NCBI RefSeq assembly: GCF_028765165.1
Contig: NZ_JARADB010000004.1
Span: 372,001-436,000, forward strand
Length of the DNA stretch: 64,000 nt
Reading direction: 5' to 3'
Origin: Paenibacillus sp. MAHUQ-63
Lineage (GTDB): Bacteria > Bacillota > Bacilli > Paenibacillales > NBRC-103111
The notes below the pieces were generated by a model that saw only the letters and a list, made by a program, of their open reading frames with translations, made no database searches and was not told the DNA's origin. Positions within the stretch are counted from its first letter, which is position 1. Every line of letters begins with the position of its first letter. This document shows, one piece after another, positions 48,071-56,321 of the stretch. The position numbers and the translations under genes were made by a program.

Positions 48071-49899
48071 ATACATTTCAATACTTGTGGCGGCTTGTGA
48101 TGTACCGGCCTGTTCGCTATTTCGGGAATGCGCTGGCTTGGACCCTTATTTATTTGGCTCCGATCTTACCGGGGTTAATTACCAAAGAGTTCTTCGACAC
48201 GTTATCCGGCGAATCCAAGCTGGGCTACGGAGTGTGGGGCCTTATTGCCTTGCTGATGGCTGCCGCAATCGGCCGGATCATGCTGATCGTCGTCGGATTC
48301 ATTACGGACGTTCACTTCCGCTTCCGGATGGGGATGCTGCTTCGCCGTAATTTGCTGGAGCATGTACTGAAGCAGCCGGGTGCGCAAGCGATTCCGGTTT
48401 CTCCGGGGGAAGCGATCAGCCATTTCCGCGACGATGTGGATCAATCCGAAGAGGCGGCGAGCTGGTCCGTCGATGTGTTCGGGCTAACATGCTTCGCCAT
48501 TGTCTCGGGGTACATACTTATTCGGATCGATGCCCAGATGACGCTGCTCGTTTTTCTTCCGATAGTTCTCGTCATTACCGCTGCGCAGCTTGCGACGGTG
48601 CGGCTTCAGAAATATCGCGCCGCGAGCAGGGAGGCAACGTCCAAGGTGACGGGAGAAATCAGCGAGATGTTCGGTAACGTGCAGGCGATTCAGGTAGCGG
48701 GTGCCGAGAAGCGCGTCATTGAGCGGTTCCGCAGCCTTGGCGACAATCGCAGGAAAGCGATGATGAAGGATCGCCTGATGACGGAGCTGCTCGATTCGAT
48801 ATTTTCCAACTCGGTCAATTTGGGAACGGGTCTTATCCTGCTGCTGGCCGGGACGAAAATGCGATCGGGGTCGTTCACTGTCGGCGACTTTGCGCTGTTC
48901 GTCTATTACTTGACTTTCGTGACGCAGTTTATAACGAATGTAGGGAAGTTCATCACGTATTTCAAGCAGATGAGCGTGTCGTTGGAACGACTCACGTTCC
49001 TGCTGCAGGGAGCCTCCGCCAAGGTGCTGACGATGGTTCGTTCGCTGCATCTGAAACCGGAGCGGGACGCCGGCATTCACAATGCTGGGCAGGAAGCGGT
49101 TCAGGCGGATGACATCGACCAAGGGCATGAAGATGACCGGCAAGCGGCCGGCGAGCCGCTGAAGCAGTTGGAAGTGAATGGGTTATCTTATGCCTACGAG
49201 GATACGGGCAGGGGCATCGCGGACATTCACTTCCGCTTGCAGCGAGGCTCGTTCACCGTCGTGACGGGAACGATCGGCTCCGGCAAAACCACGCTGGTAC
49301 GCTCCCTCCTTGGGCTGCTGCCCAAAGGGGAGGGGACGATCGCGTGGAACGGCGTGCCCATCGAAGATCCGGGCACGTTCTTTACGCCGCCGCGGAGCGC
49401 CTACACCGCACAGGTGCCTCGGTTGTACAGCGATACGCTGCGCAACAATATCATGCTCGGGCAGCCGGAGCGCGAGGAGAGCTTGCAGCAGGCGCTGCAC
49501 GCAGCGGTGCTGGAATACGACATCGCGCAGCTGCCCGGCGGGCTGGACACCGTCATCGGCCCGCGCGGGGTTAAGCTGTCCGGCGGCCAGGCGCAGCGGA
49601 CGGCGGCAGCGCGGATGCTCGTGCGCGACGCCGAGCTGTATGTGTTCGACGACCTGTCGAGCGCGCTGGACGTGGAGACGGAACAGAAGCTCTGGGAGCG
49701 GATGTTCCAGCGGCGGAAGGACGCGACATGCTTGGTCGTCTCGCACCGCAAGACGGCGCTCGCCCGGGCCGATCACATCATTGTGATGAAGGACGGGCGC
49801 ATCGAAGCCGAAGGAACGTCGGAGGAGCTGCTGCAGCGAAGCGCGACTTTCCCGGAGCTTTGGTACGGGGACGAACGGCATGCCGAGTCGTCATCCTGA
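48067..49899 (+). CDS. Heterodimeric ABC exporter, subunit with degenerate Walker B
   Basis: Second exporter half, 610 residues, with six helices in about residues 15-320 and an NBD from about 375. Walker A GTIGSGKTT and signature LSGGQAQRTAAARML are good, but Walker B reads LYVFDDLSSALD, with Asp where the catalytic Glu should be. The H-loop is in CLVVSHRKTALARADHI. Together with the altered signature of the partner (LSAGE) this predicts one working and one weakened ATP site, as in other heterodimeric exporters. A hydrophilic linker of about 50 residues (rich in D, Q, E, G) separates membrane and ATPase parts. The NBD coding region, about 49.3-49.8 kb, is noticeably richer in GC than its surroundings. 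Confidence 0.88.
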   Translation: MNTFQYLWRLVMYRPVRYFGNALAWTLIYLAPILPGLITKEFFDTLSGESKLGYGVWGLIALLMAAAIGRIMLIVVGFITDVHFRFRMGMLLRRNLLEHVLKQPGAQAIPVSPGEAISHFRDDVDQSEEAASWSVDVFGLTCFAIVSGYILIRIDAQMTLLVFLPIVLVITAAQLATVRLQKYRAASREATSKVTGEISEMFGNVQAIQVAGAEKRVIERFRSLGDNRRKAMMKDRLMTELLDSIFSNSVNLGTGLILLLAGTKMRSGSFTVGDFALFVYYLTFVTQFITNVGKFITYFKQMSVSLERLTFLLQGASAKVLTMVRSLHLKPERDAGIHNAGQEAVQADDIDQGHEDDRQAAGEPLKQLEVNGLSYAYEDTGRGIADIHFRLQRGSFTVVTGTIGSGKTTLVRSLLGLLPKGEGTIAWNGVPIEDPGTFFTPPRSAYTAQVPRLYSDTLRNNIMLGQPEREESLQQALHAAVLEYDIAQLPGGLDTVIGPRGVKLSGGQAQRTAAARMLVRDAELYVFDDLSSALDVETEQKLWERMFQRRKDATCLVVSHRKTALARADHIIVMKDGRIEAEGTSEELLQRSATFPELWYGDERHAESSS

Positions 49900-49903
49900 T
49901 TGC

Positions 49904-49930
49904 GAGGAAGCCTCCGGGCTTCCTCTTTGT
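49904..49930 (+). terminator. Intrinsic terminator after the ABC exporter pair
   Basis: GAGGAAGCC (49904-49912) pairs perfectly with GGCTTCCTC (49917-49925), loop TCCG, followed by TTTGTT. Confidence 0.85.
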
Positions 49931-50109
49931 TATTCGCAGGGACCCGTACCAGTGGAAGGAAATGGATAGGACTCTAGCGAATACATCAATGGCAAACGGA
50001 GATAGTGATGTCGGCGGATCACAGGATCACAAAGGTTTTTATGGAGTCCCGCATCGCGGCATGGAACTGCATCATGCAATAGAATTTGATTGGATAGGGA
50101 GGATTCGAG

Positions 50110-50532
50110 ATGGAGTCGCATAAAATCGTCGGACAAACGGCCACCGCAGGCTTTCAAATCGGCGTCAGAAGGACGCTGAATTTGAGCCGGGAGCAGGCCT
50201 GGGAGCTGCTGACCTCACCGGAGGGCAGAGAGCTGTGGTTGGGAGAATGCAACGAGATCGTTTGGGCTAAAGGCAGCGAATTCCGGACTGCGGCAGGCTT
50301 AACCGGCCAGCTCCGCGTCGTGAAGCCGCAGGAGCAGCTGCGGCTTACCTGGCAGCCGGCCAGCTGGCCGGAGGCCTCCACCTTGCAAATTCGGCTGCTG
50401 CCGGCTGCTAATCCGGGCCGGACGACGGTAAGCTTTCACCAGGAGAAGCTGGACACCGCGCAGCGAAGAGAAGATATGAAAATTCATTGGGAAGATGTCC
50501 TACGCCGGCTGCAGGAGCATAATCCCGCATGA
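50110..50532 (+). CDS. SRPBCC (START-like, AHSA1-type) domain protein
   Basis: Small cytoplasmic protein of 140 residues with the Bet v 1-like helix-grip fold. The pattern GVRRTLNLSREQAWELLTSPEGRELWLGE at the start, G..R......E.LRLTWQP in the middle and TTVSFHQEKLDTAQRREDMKIHWEDVLRRL at the end is that of the AHSA1/YndB-like group, which binds hydrophobic ligands; no specific ligand is indicated. ATG 50110 has GGGAGGATTCGAG upstream. Its stop overlaps the amj start (ATGA), so it is translationally coupled to a lipid flippase gene, an uncommon but suggestive pairing. Confidence 0.85.
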   Translation: MESHKIVGQTATAGFQIGVRRTLNLSREQAWELLTSPEGRELWLGECNEIVWAKGSEFRTAAGLTGQLRVVKPQEQLRLTWQPASWPEASTLQIRLLPAANPGRTTVSFHQEKLDTAQRREDMKIHWEDVLRRLQEHNPA

Positions 50533-51329
50533 GCATGACGAATACGCTGATATTGGTATTCATTTTGACGATGATCATACATACGGCCGAAACATTGTCC
50601 TATTCAATCCGTTTTGCCGGGGTACAGGTCAACAAGCTGGCCGTCGCTCTGTCGTTGGTCGGGATTGTCGTCCTTGTTTCGCGCACCGCGAATCTGATTC
50701 AGGCGCCGATGACGGCGAAGTTCGTTGATTTTGCCAAGGTCGAGCCTTCCTTCGATTTGGAAAGATACCTTAGAATTTCGTTATTCGCCTCATCGATCGG
50801 GACCTTAATCGCCATTGCCTTATTTCCCTCATTTATCAATCTGAGTATGCGGGTCATCGCGCGGTTGGAAGTGGCGGGTTCAATCCCGAAGCTCATTTCG
50901 AGCGTGACGGTCACCCAATTGAAGAATACGAAAAATTACTTGAAAAAGCCGCGCTTCAAACTAAGCCAATTCCGTTATCTCGGCGTTTCCAAGCGGTTTC
51001 TAGTTATCAATATTTTGGTAACGGCGTTTTACTCCGTAGGGGTATTGTCTTCGCTTTATGCCGCTTACTTGCTTCCGGAGTACGCCACAACCGCATCGCA
51101 AGCCTCAGGGCTCATCAATGGGATCGCCACGATCCTGCTGACGATTTTCATAGATCCGCAGTTGGGACTGATTACGGATAAGGCGCTGCAGGACGAGTCA
51201 CAGCGGAGGCAGCTTGGCAAAATTTATGCCCTGCTGATGACATCGCGGTTTCTGGGCACCTTGCTGGCACAAGCGTTCCTGCTGCCTTCGGCTTATTTTA
51301 TCGGCTGGATCGTCAAGCTTATTTTCTAA
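50529..51329 (+). CDS. amj: Lipid II flippase Amj
   Basis: Integral membrane protein of 266 residues matching the Amj (YdaH, DUF2837) family. In Bacillus, Amj moves the peptidoglycan precursor lipid II across the membrane when MurJ is absent or inhibited, and its gene is induced by envelope stress through SigM. Six or so helices are predicted (about 6-24, 36-56, 84-106, 160-185, 192-212, 235-262). Family-specific sequence includes HTAETLSYSIRFAGVQVNKLAVALSL and ..ASQASGLINGIATILLTIFIDPQL in order. The start ATG 50529 lies in the stop of the upstream gene. I found no clear SigM promoter upstream of the pair. Confidence 0.9.
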   Translation: MSMTNTLILVFILTMIIHTAETLSYSIRFAGVQVNKLAVALSLVGIVVLVSRTANLIQAPMTAKFVDFAKVEPSFDLERYLRISLFASSIGTLIAIALFPSFINLSMRVIARLEVAGSIPKLISSVTVTQLKNTKNYLKKPRFKLSQFRYLGVSKRFLVINILVTAFYSVGVLSSLYAAYLLPEYATTASQASGLINGIATILLTIFIDPQLGLITDKALQDESQRRQLGKIYALLMTSRFLGTLLAQAFLLPSAYFIGWIVKLIF

Positions 51330-51411
51330 TTATTGCAATTCCTTTCTTTCAAGAGCTCCCCTTGTTATAATAACTATTATTATAGTAGCGCAGCTAGAAA
51401 CGGAGCCTGGA

Positions 51412-52290
51412 ATGAAGAAATTCAAGAAGTTTTATATCGAAATTACAAGTGTGTGTAATCTGGCCTGTACGTTTTGTCCGCAGACGAAGCGTCAAGCTAA
51501 TTTTATCAAGATCGATACGTTTACGAATATACTAGACCAGATTAAGCCGCATACGGACCATATTTATTTGCATGTGAAGGGGGAGCCTTTGCTGCACCCG
51601 AAGATCGACGAGCTGCTGGATATCAGCCACGAGAAGGGCTTTAAAGTAAATATTACGACGAACGGCACGTTGATTAACAAAAACCGGCACAAGCTGCTGG
51701 ATAAACCGGCCTTGCGGCAAATGAACTTCTCGCTCCACAGCTTTGACGGTCATGAAGGGTCTGAGGACAAAGAAGGATACGTGATGAGCATACTGCGTTT
51801 CGCCAAGGAAATTGTGGCCAAATCCAATGTGATCATTTCGTTCCGTCTATGGAACCTGACAATGGACAACCAGACGAATCTGCAGCGCCAGCGCAATCGT
51901 GAAGTGTTGGAAATGCTCGAAAAAGAATTCGAGCTCGACGACAAGATCGACGAAATGTTCGTGCGGGGCACGGGCGTTAAACTGGCGGACCGCGTGTATC
52001 TGAACCAGGACCATGAGTTTCAATGGCCGGATCTGAAAGCGCAGGAGATTGAAGGGCCTGGCTTCTGCCATGCGCTGCGCAATCAAGCCGGCATCCTTGT
52101 CGACGGGACGGTCATCCCGTGCTGCCTGGATGGGGAAGGCGTTATTAATTTGGGCAACATTAACCAGACACCGTTCTCCGACATCATTGAGGGCGAGCGG
52201 GCGAACCGCTTGTTCGAAGGCTTCTCCAGGCGGGAAGTCGTAGAGGAGTTATGCCGCAAATGCGGGTACCGGGAACGCTTCAGTATGTAA
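51412..52290 (+). CDS. Radical SAM/SPASM-type protein
   Basis: Radical SAM enzyme of 292 residues. The cluster motif C15-x3-C19-x2-C22 (SVCNLACTFCPQTKR) is at the very N-terminus, followed by HVKGEPLLHPKIDELL (the GEP-type motif) and ITTNGTLI. The C-terminal part holds a twitch/SPASM-like set of cysteines: GFCHAL, GTVIPCCLDGEG and ELCRKCGYRERF, which probably bind an auxiliary iron-sulfur cluster. Similar short radical SAM/SPASM proteins include peptide- and sugar-modifying enzymes; no small precursor peptide gene is visible in the neighbourhood. Start ATG 51412. A long, perfect-looking terminator follows. Confidence 0.87.
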   Translation: MKKFKKFYIEITSVCNLACTFCPQTKRQANFIKIDTFTNILDQIKPHTDHIYLHVKGEPLLHPKIDELLDISHEKGFKVNITTNGTLINKNRHKLLDKPALRQMNFSLHSFDGHEGSEDKEGYVMSILRFAKEIVAKSNVIISFRLWNLTMDNQTNLQRQRNREVLEMLEKEFELDDKIDEMFVRGTGVKLADRVYLNQDHEFQWPDLKAQEIEGPGFCHALRNQAGILVDGTVIPCCLDGEGVINLGNINQTPFSDIIEGERANRLFEGFSRREVVEELCRKCGYRERFSM

Positions 52291-52296
52291 AAAATG

Positions 52297-52340
52297 GCTT
52301 CGTCATGCTGCCGGGTTGCAGGATGAACGAAGCTTTTTTG
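52297..52340 (+). terminator. Intrinsic terminator after the radical SAM gene
   Basis: GCTTCGT (52297-52303) pairs with ACGAAGC (52327-52333); inner CAT/ATG and CTGC/GCAG pairs extend the stem; TTTTTTGC follows. Confidence 0.88.
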
Positions 52341-52417
52341 CTATTTGCTTTGCATTTACTGCCGGATAATGAGATAATAGAAGTTTGATTGAACTCTGAA
52401 TTATTGGGGGCACGAAC

Positions 52418-54376
52418 GTGGGAAGGTATCCTTTCGCTTATGATCATTCACAACCATATATGCAGCAGGTTTCGGACTGGATCGCGGATCTGTTCTATGA
52501 AGTACTGCCGGAAGCGGGCTTTGAAGTGCGCGACGAGCAAATTTATATGGCCTTTCAGCTGGAGCGGGCGTTCGCCGAGAAAGCGGCGATCTTTGCCGAA
52601 GCCGGCGTAGGTACGGGAAAGACGCTCGTCTATTTGCTGTACGCGATCTGCTATTCCCGCTTAACGAATAAACCGGCCATTATAGCATGCGCCGATGAAT
52701 CATTAATAGAGCAATTGGTGAAGCCTGGCGGCGATATCGACAAGCTGATGCGCCATCTGGATCTTGTCATCGACGCTCGTCTGGCCAAATCCCCGGATCA
52801 ATACATCTGTCTGCAGAAGCTGGACGAAGCTCGTTTCGGACACGAGGATATCGGCTTATACCGCGACTTGTATGCAGGCTTGCCGAATTTTGTGCACACG
52901 CGCGAAGCACTTCAATCGTTCCATGCGTACGGTGACCGCAAAAATTATCCCCATCTGAACGATGAGCAGTGGTACCGTGTGAGCTGGGATGCTTATCAGG
53001 ACTGTTTTGTTTGTGACAAAAGGCACCGCTGCGGCCAAACGCTGTCCCGGGAGGCGTACCGGAAATCGGCGGATTTGATCATCTGCTCGCACGATTTCTA
53101 TATGGAGCATGTGTGGACGTACGACGGGCGCAAAAGGGAGGGGCAGCTGCCTTTACTGCCGGAGCACTGCGCCGTCGTGTTTGACGAAGGCCATCTGATG
53201 GAAGCGGCAGCGCAGAAAGCGCTGACGTATAAGCTTAAGCATGTTGTCTTCGAAGAGCTTGTCGTTCGGCTGTTAAAAGGGGAAGTGCGCGAAACGCTGG
53301 CCGTCTGTATCGACGAAGCGATCGATCAAAGTGAACGGATGTTCGAGATGTTGGAGCGCTGCTGCCAGCCGATCGAAGGCTCGGAACGGAAACAAATCGT
53401 GATGACGGACGAGCTGCTGCGCGAAATTCATCGTCTATGCGATATTTTGTCGCAGATTGAAGAGGAACTCGTGTTTGAGAGCGAAATGTTCACCTTGAAC
53501 GATTATCAGTTGAAGATTGTGGAGGAGCATCTGGAAATGATGCAGAAGGCGCTCGGCCTGTTCCGGCACGATCAAGCTTTCATCTGCTGGGCGACGGAGA
53601 GCATTACGGGCTTAAGCCTCGTGGTGATGCCGAGAACGGTGAAGGAAGTGTTGCGAGAGCACGTATTCACGGCGAAAATGCCGATTGTCTTCTCCTCCGC
53701 AACCTTATCGGTCGAAGGTTCATTCTCGTATGTGGCGGACAGTCTGGGGCTGGACAAATATTTGTCGTTCTCGGTCGACTCGCCCTATGACTATGCGGAG
53801 CGCATGGAGGTCATCGCCCCGAGATGGACAGCCGGCGGTTCGTTTGACGAGAAGCTGGAAGCGGCGGCGGGTCTGCTCAATCGCACGGAAGGCCGCGCAT
53901 TGATCTTGTTCCCGACCTTCGAGGAGCTGCGCCGGTTCAAGCGGGACATAGCGTTCAGAACCGATTGTTCGCAGCTGCGGTTTCTGTTCGAAGGCGATCA
54001 GGAAATCAGCCACCTTATCGCTTCGTTCCAAGGGGATGAGCATAGCGTCCTGGCTGCGGTCAGCTTGTGGGAAGGGCTGGACGTGCCGGGGCCATCCTTG
54101 TCCAATGTGATCATCTGGGCGCTGCCTTTTCCGCCGCAAGACCCCGTATTCATGGCCAAGCGGCAGGCGGCCGCCAGACCGTTTGAAGAGGTCGACGTGC
54201 CCTATATGCTGTTAAGGCTGCGTCAGGGCATCGGCCGGTTAATCCGTACGAGAGAAGACAGCGGGATGATCGCTATCTTCAGTCATGAGATGTACAGCGA
54301 TGAGACGCTACGCGCCCATATCGCCGCTGTACTGCCGGAGGGCGTACAACTGCGGGAACATGTGGCCCAACCCTAA
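52418..54376 (+). CDS. DinG/XPD family ATP-dependent DNA helicase
   Basis: Superfamily 2 helicase of 652 residues of the DinG/YoaA type, which unwinds damaged or structured DNA 5' to 3'. Walker A AGVGTGKT is at residues 62-69; the Walker B box is DEGH (VVFDEGHLME near 255); motif VI is RLRQGIGRLIRTREDSG near 600. Between Walker A and the DEGH box are four cysteines in the XPD iron-sulfur arrangement: one in QYICLQKL (near 131) and CFVCDKRHRC (near 196, 199 and 205), so a [4Fe-4S] cluster is likely. GTG 52418 has TGGGGG 7 bases upstream. Its TAA overlaps the stop of the opposing gene. No SOS box is visible upstream. Confidence 0.9.
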   Translation: MGRYPFAYDHSQPYMQQVSDWIADLFYEVLPEAGFEVRDEQIYMAFQLERAFAEKAAIFAEAGVGTGKTLVYLLYAICYSRLTNKPAIIACADESLIEQLVKPGGDIDKLMRHLDLVIDARLAKSPDQYICLQKLDEARFGHEDIGLYRDLYAGLPNFVHTREALQSFHAYGDRKNYPHLNDEQWYRVSWDAYQDCFVCDKRHRCGQTLSREAYRKSADLIICSHDFYMEHVWTYDGRKREGQLPLLPEHCAVVFDEGHLMEAAAQKALTYKLKHVVFEELVVRLLKGEVRETLAVCIDEAIDQSERMFEMLERCCQPIEGSERKQIVMTDELLREIHRLCDILSQIEEELVFESEMFTLNDYQLKIVEEHLEMMQKALGLFRHDQAFICWATESITGLSLVVMPRTVKEVLREHVFTAKMPIVFSSATLSVEGSFSYVADSLGLDKYLSFSVDSPYDYAERMEVIAPRWTAGGSFDEKLEAAAGLLNRTEGRALILFPTFEELRRFKRDIAFRTDCSQLRFLFEGDQEISHLIASFQGDEHSVLAAVSLWEGLDVPGPSLSNVIIWALPFPPQDPVFMAKRQAAARPFEEVDVPYMLLRLRQGIGRLIRTREDSGMIAIFSHEMYSDETLRAHIAAVLPEGVQLREHVAQP

Positions 54377-56175
54377 GTGAACCAAATGTCACGAAATCTC
54401 ACCCAGGAGAGCGAATCGAGGGAGATACCGCGAACTTGCGGGTGATAGGCGGTTTTGAGATGTTTGCGATATAGAAAAAGAAGGCTATAACGCTGCTTGA
54501 GCTGTGATTCCAACTGCTCGAGCAGCGTTTTTCTGCTTGCAGGATCCTGAGCGCTGCGGATAAGCTGTAAACTCGTTTCGAGCAGATGCTGGACTTCAAG
54601 AGAGGCGTGCTGCTTCATGCTCGTATACATATCGTAAAGCCGCAGCTCGCGATGCTCGTCGATCATGATCGCGAACAGGACAAGATCGGCGGACATACGC
54701 AGCTCGCCTTTGAATTGCTCCGCTGGGATGAGCATCAGTTCAAGCGTAAGGCCGAAGCGGGCATACAGCTTCTGCAAGAGCTGAGCATCCTGCTGGTACT
54801 GCGGGATGGTCGCCAGCTTCAGCACTTCGCCGTTGTAGCCTGCAGCATCCAGCAGCTGCCGGATCGCTGCCGGGCGGTCGGCGTCAGCGGGATAGGGATC
54901 CCGATCGGATGCGGATGGCGGGAAGAAGCTATTCGCCGGCTCAATGACATCGCCAGAGAGCAGCTCAATCAAGTCTGTGCGGTCTATGGCGAGATCTAAC
55001 GCCTTCCGCATGAGCGGATGCTGCAACGGCCCTTCTTTCCATTCATTCACGGTCATGAATTTGGTCGTCATGCCGGAGCCGCGCACCTGCTGCCAGCTCC
55101 CGGCGTCCATATCCGCAATCCGTACATTGTGCATCACTTGAAAATGCTGTGCCGGCTCTTGCGGCTGGGCGGTTCCCGCCGCTTGTCCGTGCTCCGGCAG
55201 CGACCACACCTCAACACGGTCCAGAAATCCACGCCCTTGGAAATAAGAAGGGAACGCCTCCAGACTCCATACCCCATGCTCATGCCCGGCCAAACGGAAA
55301 GGACCGGTGCCTACTGGTGATGTACCGAGCCATCCGCCGGCAGCTTCACATACATCCTCCGGAACGACCGACGCCCGGTTCGTCGAGAGAAATCCCAAAA
55401 ATAATTCATTTCTTTCTTTAAGCTGGATGTGCAGCGTCGTCTCATCCCGGCAGTCGATGCTGGAAATGGCCGCATAAGCCCAGCTGTACAGTCCGCGCGC
55501 AGCCAGACGCTGCAGCCGTTCCAGCGAGTACTTGACATCGCTGGCAACCATCTCCCGGCCATGATGGAACCGGACGCCTTTGCGAAGATAGAACGTCCAA
55601 CGCTTGCGAGACTCGTCAACGTCCCATGCATGAGCCAGATGAGGCAGCAGCTGCTCGCCGGTCGATTCCATGCGAACGAGTCCGTCGAACAGTTGGCTCA
55701 CGAGATGGGACTCTCCCGCATAATGAATGGCCGCCGGGTCCAAGGCGTGAATCGTTTGCGTCAGGGGAAAGCGCAGCACGTCCGTACGCCGCTGGCCCTG
55801 CAGCTCGGAATGAAGGCCGAACTGCCCGGATAACCAAGCCTGGAATTGTTCGCGCAGGTGTGCGGGATGCTCGGGTGCTTGCAGCAGCTCCAGCGCGGAG
55901 CTCAGATCTTGCTTGGCGACGAAGGCTTTGGCTTCCTCCAGCAGCATGTCGTCTTTGCGAATATGAAAGAGGAGGGTCGATCTATTGCCGCGGCCTTTCC
56001 TGGGCAGCCAGGTAAGCCAGGCTTCCTGCTGCATCCGTTTCAAGAGAAGCACCATATTGCGGTGCGTGCATTCGACATGAGCCGCCAGCTCTTCAAGCGT
56101 CGTCTCCAGCGGCATGTCTTCCTGAACCTGAGGGAAGGCATCCCGGAGCGTTACATAATGCTTGCGAATCTTCAC
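54373..56175 (-). CDS. SgrR-type transcriptional regulator with solute-binding domain
   Basis: A 600-residue fusion: an N-terminal winged-helix DNA-binding region of SgrR_N type (about residues 1-115; LRDAFPQVQEDMPLETTLEELAAHVECTHRNMVLLLKRMQQEAWLTWLPRKGRGNRS in overview) followed by an oligopeptide-binding-like (SBP_bac_5) domain from about 150, with TQTIHALDPAAIHYAGESHLVSQLFDGL and RFHHGREMVASDVKYSLERLQ. Such proteins are cytoplasmic and sense small molecules with the binding domain, in contrast to exported solute-binding proteins; no signal peptide is present. The start ATG 56175 has GGAGGAGG upstream. The divergent DUF4173 gene is the most likely target. The 3' end overlaps the helicase stop by 4 bases. 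Confidence 0.88.
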   Translation of the reverse strand: MKIRKHYVTLRDAFPQVQEDMPLETTLEELAAHVECTHRNMVLLLKRMQQEAWLTWLPRKGRGNRSTLLFHIRKDDMLLEEAKAFVAKQDLSSALELLQAPEHPAHLREQFQAWLSGQFGLHSELQGQRRTDVLRFPLTQTIHALDPAAIHYAGESHLVSQLFDGLVRMESTGEQLLPHLAHAWDVDESRKRWTFYLRKGVRFHHGREMVASDVKYSLERLQRLAARGLYSWAYAAISSIDCRDETTLHIQLKERNELFLGFLSTNRASVVPEDVCEAAGGWLGTSPVGTGPFRLAGHEHGVWSLEAFPSYFQGRGFLDRVEVWSLPEHGQAAGTAQPQEPAQHFQVMHNVRIADMDAGSWQQVRGSGMTTKFMTVNEWKEGPLQHPLMRKALDLAIDRTDLIELLSGDVIEPANSFFPPSASDRDPYPADADRPAAIRQLLDAAGYNGEVLKLATIPQYQQDAQLLQKLYARFGLTLELMLIPAEQFKGELRMSADLVLFAIMIDEHRELRLYDMYTSMKQHASLEVQHLLETSLQLIRSAQDPASRKTLLEQLESQLKQRYSLLFLYRKHLKTAYHPQVRGISLDSLSWVRFRDIWFT

Positions 56176-56321
56176 CTGGCACGAGCCTCCTCCTAAAATA
56201 TGAAATTACTGAAAATAAACTTACACTTTTTGTTCTTATTTTAAAGGTTACAATAAAAAGCAGGAATGATCAAATCCGTCATTACGTTCAAACAAAACGA
56301 TCAAAGGAGAGAAAGCTTACC

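Noticed and set aside
48484-49881. Long minus-strand frames under the second ABC exporter gene
   Set aside because: They arise in the high-GC part of the gene where stop codons are rare; no start signals and no recognisable domain.
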